Made by a program: the position numbers and the translations under genes. The notes beneath the pieces are model-generated. The model saw only the letters and a list, made by a program, of their open reading frames with translations, was not told the origin of the DNA and made no database searches. A stretch of DNA of 64,000 bases from Suillus spraguei (Eukaryota > Basidiomycota > Agaricomycetes > Boletales > Suillaceae), in contig JABCPU010000063.1 of assembly GCA_016800925.1 (NCBI GenBank), forward strand, positions 171,284-235,283, given 5' to 3'. The stretch's first letter is position 1; each line of letters opens with the position of its first letter. Positions 59,281 to 64,000 of the stretch are shown in pieces.

Positions 59281-61229
59281 ATGTCTTTCCCCACTGCATA
59301 CATCACCCCAGTCACTGTTGCTAACAATGACTCCGACTCCGATGCAGAAAACTATGGAACCCTTACCACTGAAATCGACAACACTTCCTACATTGAAGCT
59401 GCTCTCCTATGTGAAGGACATGCCCTCGAAGTTGAAAGAATCCTCACTGAAAGAGGTGCCTTCCCCGCTTTACTCCTCATCAATATCATTCGCACCACAG
59501 CTCTCATCGAAACCACTGCCAATGAAACCACAGAAATCACATACCACCATCGTCTCCTTCATCTTCAAAAACGCATTCGTTCTTACGCTATGTTGTTGCT
59601 TCCCAATTCTTTTAAAAGCGATGTTGAAGAAGCTATTCACATCGTGGCCGAATGTCGAGCAGGTGTTGCTTGACCTCCCTCTCCGCAGGAAGATACGCCA
59701 CTTCCTATCCCACCACCCTCTTCTTCATGCATGTATTCTAGTCTTGATGCCCTTGCTGGCTTATGCACTGCTGTCCAAGAAATCGGACAGCTCACCAATG
59801 CAGTCGTCGAAACCATCCAGCAATCAGTCACTGAAACCAGAGCAGCCAGAAACCTAGTCGAAGAAGCTATTACTGATTTACAACAAACGCAAGCCGACCT
59901 CGCCTCTCCACGAACTCCATCTCCTATCGAACAATCAACCTCATCACCTCCCATTATAGTCTCCCACGATCACCCCACATGGCTATACGAGCCCTGCACA
60001 AAAGAGCAATGTGAAGCGGCGAAAATACTAGGAGTTCCTACCGCTGACTTAGTAGCGCTCGGTCCTCAACTTCGCGACCTTCATATCCATCCTCCTATGA
60101 CTATTCTGTCATCATTTGGTCCAATGGATCCTGTCTCGCCAGTCCTAGTAAAAGACTTTGGCCCAACCTCTTCCTCTTTTTCTAACGAACTCCTTGCAGT
60201 TGCTGAACGAGAGACTACCCCCGATCTCCCAATGTCAGCATACACTCTCACCCCTGCTCAGCAGGCGCAGCTCAGGCGCGATAACACCCTTGCCCTAAAA
60301 CGTATGAAATGGAATAAAGGGAAGAAGCACGCCAGATCCATTAGTCCCAAACCCATCATTTCACCCTCACCATTACGCAAGTCCATTTCCAATCCCGATG
60401 AAAACCTGAAATGTCGCGTCTGTGGACTGCTTGGGCATTGAGAGAAGAACTGTGCGGAATACCAGTGCAGGGTTTGCAGATACTGGTCGCCTACTCATTT
60501 ATCCATCTATTGTCCTCGACGAGTCGGGACTCCCCCCTTTACATTAACCTGGAAGGATGAAGGGTTCTACGATGCACTTCGTTCCTGGGAACAACAGTTA
60601 GATGATGAACGAACTCAAGCAGCGAAGAGAAGAGATTCTAAACGACGTGCTGGCGCTGAGGAGGCCGCATATATGAGGAGTGGGTCATTCCTTGATGAGG
60701 ACTACGAATATAGTGATGATCCCATTTATTATGCGAATCATGTTACAGTTGTACGTGCCCCTGTTCATTTTCCCTTTGTTTCCTTTCTTGTATGACGTGT
60801 CACATGACTCTGGTTCATATGCTCAACACATTTGTACAACACATGCCTTCCTTATTAGGATACGCAGTTACGTTCTCACGGTTACTTGGTCTGTGCGCAC
60901 ATATTGGCCTATTTAAGCACAGTGTACTTGTAGTAGATTCTCTACTTTAATCTTACTGGGTTTTACCTGGAATCTCCTTCGCTTAGGTCTCCAACCTAAG
61001 TCGTCTAGAATCGTCTCTAAGTCTAAGCACTCCTTAGCCTTAGTCTCTATTCTCACAGAACCTCTGAGACTCGTCTCTGAGGCCGAACCTTTGATTGTAC
61101 TTGGAACGCGTTCCTCGTACTTTCACCTTGTCCTCTTCTGGACATTGTAAGAACTCCCAGCAGACCGGCTGTGTCTTTTCACTGTCGCTGGTGACGCCAC
61201 CCCAGTTCGTAACAAATCAGGACGAGTAA
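59281..61229 (+). pseudogene. third ORF of the Gypsy element, two zinc knuckles, downstream of pol
   Basis: Starts 55 nt after the pol stop (MSFPTAYITPVTVANNDSDS). With the solo LTR (60741-61214) and one AATCA removed it is a single 489-codon frame ending YYANQDE with TAA at 61227-61229, interrupted only by TGA at 59671-59673 and TGA at 60439-60441. N-terminal part is Thr/Ala-rich and helical; middle has QEIGQLTNAVVETIQQSVTE, likely coiled coil, and Pro/Ser-rich linkers; C-terminal part has CRVCGLLGH.EKNC (CX2CX4HX4C, the TGA replacing an expected Trp) and CRVCRYWSPTHLSIYC (CX2CX6HX4C), then a charged tail. No protease or envelope feature seen. It could act as a Gag-like nucleic-acid-binding protein; its position is unusual. 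Confidence 0.75.
60741..61214 (+). mobile_element. solo LTR, Gypsy family 1, inserted in the third ORF
   Basis: 474 bp, TGTTACAGTTGTACGTGCCC to CCCCAGTTCGTAACA, with target duplication AATCA (60736-60740 and 61215-61219). Near-identical to the solo LTR at 46962. Confidence 0.93.
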
Positions 61230-61248
61230 AGTCGGTGACTTTACATGT

Positions 61249-61258
61249 AAAAAGGGGG
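61249..61258 (+). promoter_or_regulatory. polypurine tract of the Gypsy element
   Basis: AAAAAGGGGG three bases before the 3' LTR start at 61262; primes plus-strand DNA synthesis in LTR retrotransposons. A matching tract precedes the LTR at 55764. Confidence 0.8.
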
Positions 61259-61261
61259 TAA

Positions 61262-61736
61262 TGTTACAATTGTACATGCCCCTATTCATTCTCTGTCTCC
61301 TTTTACTTTGTATATTACGTAACAAGACTCTGACTCATATGCTCAACGCATCTGTACTATAGTTGCCTTCCTTCTTCGGATACGCACTTACGATTCTCAC
61401 GCCTCTCTTGATCTGTGCGCACATATTGGCCTATTTAAGCACATTGTATTACGCTTGTATACTTTACTTTAATCTTACTGGGTTTTACCTGGAACATCCT
61501 TCGCTTAGGTCTCCAACCTAAGTCGTCTTGAATCATCTCTAAGTCTAAGCACTCCTTAGCCTTAGTCTCTATTCTTGTAGAACCTCTTAGACTCATCTTT
61601 GAGGCCGAACCCTTGATCGTACTCGGAACGCATTCCTTGTACTTTCACCTTGTCCTCTTCTGGACATTGTAGAACTTCCCAGCAGACCATCAGTATCTTT
61701 TCACTGTCGCTGGTGACGCCACCCCAGTTCGTAACA
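61262..61736 (+). mobile_element. 3' LTR of the Gypsy element
   Basis: 475 bp, TGTTACAATTGTACATGCCC to CCCCAGTTCGTAACA, directly after the polypurine tract. More diverged from 60741-61214 than that copy is from 46962-47434, so it belongs to an older insertion. Confidence 0.9.
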
Positions 61737-62341
61737 GCAGCATTCCACGCTTACCGCACACCATACCGACTGCCGCACCATGTTCCATGTACCGATGTCC
61801 TCCATGTCCTTGCCGCATCCACATAGCTCCATTTGGTGTGTAGTTTATACATGACCATTTATCACTGATTCCATGGCAAGCCTTATGACATGTTGCCTCG
61901 TGCCGCAGCCGCCTCACACTATGTTTACATACAGCGGTTACTGTACTTGAGGGCTACTGATTTTGCCTAACGCACTCCAAGTACATACAATTTAGGATAT
62001 AAGCACCGCGTACCCTGCACAATACAGTACCTTATTTTCACCGTACTATAGGTCAGGATTAGTGTCTAGCTCTGGATCTACCCAGTAGTGGACATAGTCT
62101 TTAAAGTCCTTTACTGCTCATTAATCAATTACGCTCATTCACCGTTACCACTGGCACACTGCTAGATTCTTGACCCCTGTTTAGACTGAACTTCATGTGC
62201 ACCGCTACTCTACCGCTGAGAGTACTGCGGACTTCTTTACTGTTTCTTCACACTGCTCGCACCTTACCACTACTGCAGACTTAATCACTCGTTATCGCTC
62301 ACTTGACGCTACGTTTTCAAGCATTATCTCAACCACAGTAG
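61737..62341. other. no gene recognised
   Basis: CCGCAC/CCATG-rich non-coding sequence with short frames only. It adjoins the tandem repeat that follows and may be part of the same unidentified repeat. Confidence 0.4.
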
Positions 62342-62815
62342 CACCACTACATATGATGCTAGTTCCGGTGGCATCATCGCTGACTGCGACAACTTACCAC
62401 TGACTACGACACTATATTCACACATTGGTTTGACTTGAACTTGACTATACTAACAGGCATCCTCCTTCAGGGTCGAACACTCTTATTTGACAAGTGAAGC
62501 AGACTAGATGGAGTGCAAGACTCACATACTAACTTAGGAGGTAGTTTATCTACAGCCCAGGTTAGGTTGTATCTTTACACCACTACATATGATGCTAGTT
62601 CTGGCAGCATCTTCACTAGCCGTGGCATCTTACTGCTGACCATGATGCTACATTCGCTCACTGGTTTGACTTGGATTAGACTATACTAACAGACATCCCC
62701 CTTTAGGGTTGAACACTCTTGTTTGACAAGTGAAGTAGACTAGACAGAGTGCAAGACCACACATACTAACTTAGGAGGTAGTTTATCTACAGCCCAGGTT
62801 AGGTTGAATCTTTAC
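62342..62815 (+). repeat. tandem duplication, two units of about 236 bp
   Basis: Unit 1 62342-62577 and unit 2 62578-62815 both start CACCACTACATATGATGCTA and share TACTAACAG.CATCC, GAACACTCTT.TTTGACAAG and ACTTAGGAGGTAGTTTATC. Divergence is visible but low. No coding potential. Confidence 0.85.
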
Positions 62816-62821
62816 AACAGT

Positions 62822-63100
62822 CCTATTTAAGCACAGTGTATTACACTTGTATTTCCCTACTTTAATCTTACTGGGTTTTACCTGGATTCCTCTTCACTAG
62901 TGACCCCCAATCCTTAGTCGTCTTGAATTGTCTCTAAGTCTAAGGACTCCTTAGCCTTAGTCTCTATTCTCGTAGAACCTCCTAGACTCGTCTTTGAGGC
63001 TGAACCCTTGATCGTACTTGGAACTAGTTCCTTGTACTTTTCCCAGCAGACCATCTGTGTCTTTTCACTGTTGCTGGTGATGCCACCCCAGTTCATAACA
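62822..63100 (+). mobile_element. Gypsy family 1 LTR, 5'-truncated fragment
   Basis: Begins inside the LTR at CCTATTTAAGCACAGTGTA and ends CCCCAGTTCATAACA. Internal deletions relative to the complete copies. About the 3' 280 bp of the LTR. Confidence 0.88.
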
Positions 63101-64000
63101 ATTCTGCAGATAGATGAAAGGTCGCAAAACTCATCCTACTGATGAGGAAATCATTGTTAAAGCGCAATCATGCTTTGGCATTGGTTTTGAGATTGAAGTG
63201 GGTCCACAAGGAGACCCTAAAGATGTCAAGATGAAGGAAGAGACCATGCAAGTGGAGGAGGACAGACTTGAGGGGTCCAGCAGCATGAATGTTGACAAAT
63301 GATTGACTGTTGTTCTGTATCATTTCTGGAGGTGTGCTGTAAGATCAAAAATTCCAAAGCCTATGTCTAGCATATGTAGATCATACTGATAAACACTGTT
63401 GTATGATATCAAATTACCAGTATTGCAATTGGCTGTTGATAAGAAAAGTAGGGAGTGAAATAGCCACAATGGGGAGAAATATAGGTGAGAGGAGAACAAT
63501 GAATGAGATTCTGATGTCAGTGACAGTCAAGACTCTGATAGCAAAAGACTCTGATAAGCATACCATAGACTACGATGACTGAACAGTCAAGGATAAGAAA
63601 TGCTGCATCGTAGGATACAAGGAGATACAATACAATAGTCAAGTCAAGAATGACAAAGACAAGAAAAAGAAACATGACAGACCATGACCATAGATAAAGG
63701 GAGATGCTAAGCTAAGATGGAAGAAAAACACCCAATACACGCAATCAGATTGGACCATCACTTTCAGAGCTAGGGCCAGCTAGAGCTTAATTAGCTGACT
63801 CGCTGCTTAGGCTGAAAATATATTGATTTTTGCTGCTAGGTTGCTTGATTTTGCTTGATTTATTGCTGTTGTCTTGCTTGTCTTGCTCTTGTCATTGTAT
63901 TGCTATCATAGCATCTGGTATTGTAGTCTATTGTGTTTCTTATCCTTGTCTTTGGCTTGTTTTCTTTATTTTTTGCTATTGTGAGCCCCTTCAGTGACAA
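63101..64000. other. no clear gene; possible fragment frame at 63114-63302
   Basis: A 62-codon frame (MKGRKTHPTDEEIIVKAQSC..SSSMNVDK) is protein-like but lacks a known domain. The rest is A/G-rich (63440-63720), then T/G-rich with repeated TTGCTTG and CTTGTC motifs (63830-63970). Possibly another degenerate repeat element running off the window. Confidence 0.35.

Larger units (their letters stand above)
56147..61736 (+). mobile_element. Ty3/Gypsy chromovirus, 5'-truncated, with third ORF and 3' LTR
   Basis: Contains RT (from mid-domain), RNase H, integrase and chromodomain, a separate downstream ORF with zinc knuckles, a polypurine tract (61249-61258) and a complete 3' LTR (61262-61736). Gag, protease, primer-binding site and 5' LTR are absent; the left edge abuts the 3' LTR of another family member. 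Two solo LTRs of the same family are nested inside (56165-56643, reversed; 60741-61214). At least five in-frame TGA codons inactivate it. Confidence 0.9.

Overview
This window looks like repeat-rich sequence from a filamentous basidiomycete, most likely an Agaricomycete (possibly Polyporales; that rank is inference). The evidence is many short spliceosomal introns with GT..AG ends, a NACHT-type NLR gene carrying a WLQT decapeptide array, DUF6533-type membrane proteins, Plavaka transposases, a Tad-like LINE and a Ty3/Gypsy chromovirus, a combination typical of that class.

Layout. 1-9.3 kb: a Dpb11/Rad4-like four-BRCT replication/checkpoint scaffold (minus strand, C-terminus off the left edge), a multi-exon DUF6533 membrane protein, a broken Agaricomycete-specific gene split by a small inverted-repeat element, and a small unknown gene. 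10.3-18.5 kb: one complete-length Tad-like non-LTR retrotransposon bounded by a perfect 12-bp target duplication; its ORF1 is split by an intact-looking Tc1 element and its ORF2 by a second copy of the small inverted-repeat element. 18.6-23.2 kb: a Plavaka transposase gene ending in a GAGGAAGACGGC-type minisatellite. 23.8-36 kb: accessory host region with three members of an apparently undescribed family of small multi-exon proteins, an unknown gene divergent from an NLR, the NLR with a decayed repeat tail, and a DUF6533 pseudogene. 36.5-45.3 kb: two complete nine-exon paralogues of the fungal K+/H+ antiporter Kha1, exon lengths 2-7 identical. 46.9-63.1 kb: a transposon graveyard: six copies of one Gypsy LTR family, a hAT pseudogene, a second Plavaka-like pseudogene split by a different solo LTR, a second Tc1 copy killed by one nonsense codon, and a 5'-truncated Gypsy chromovirus with an extra zinc-knuckle ORF downstream of pol.

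How the parts relate. The only clearly intact host genes are the BRCT scaffold (as far as visible), the two antiporters and, with less certainty, the DUF6533 gene at 3.3 kb and the three small-family genes. Almost everything else is mobile DNA in nested layers. Several nesting events can be proved from the sequence, because removing an insertion plus one target duplication restores an open frame (Tc1 in ORF1, the small element in ORF2 and in the 6-kb gene, an inverted solo LTR in the Gypsy RT, a solo LTR in the Gypsy third ORF). Many inactivating codons are TGA, TAG or TAA that fit C-to-T or G-to-A changes. No CRISPR, operon or clear tRNA gene is present. All exon boundaries were read by eye.
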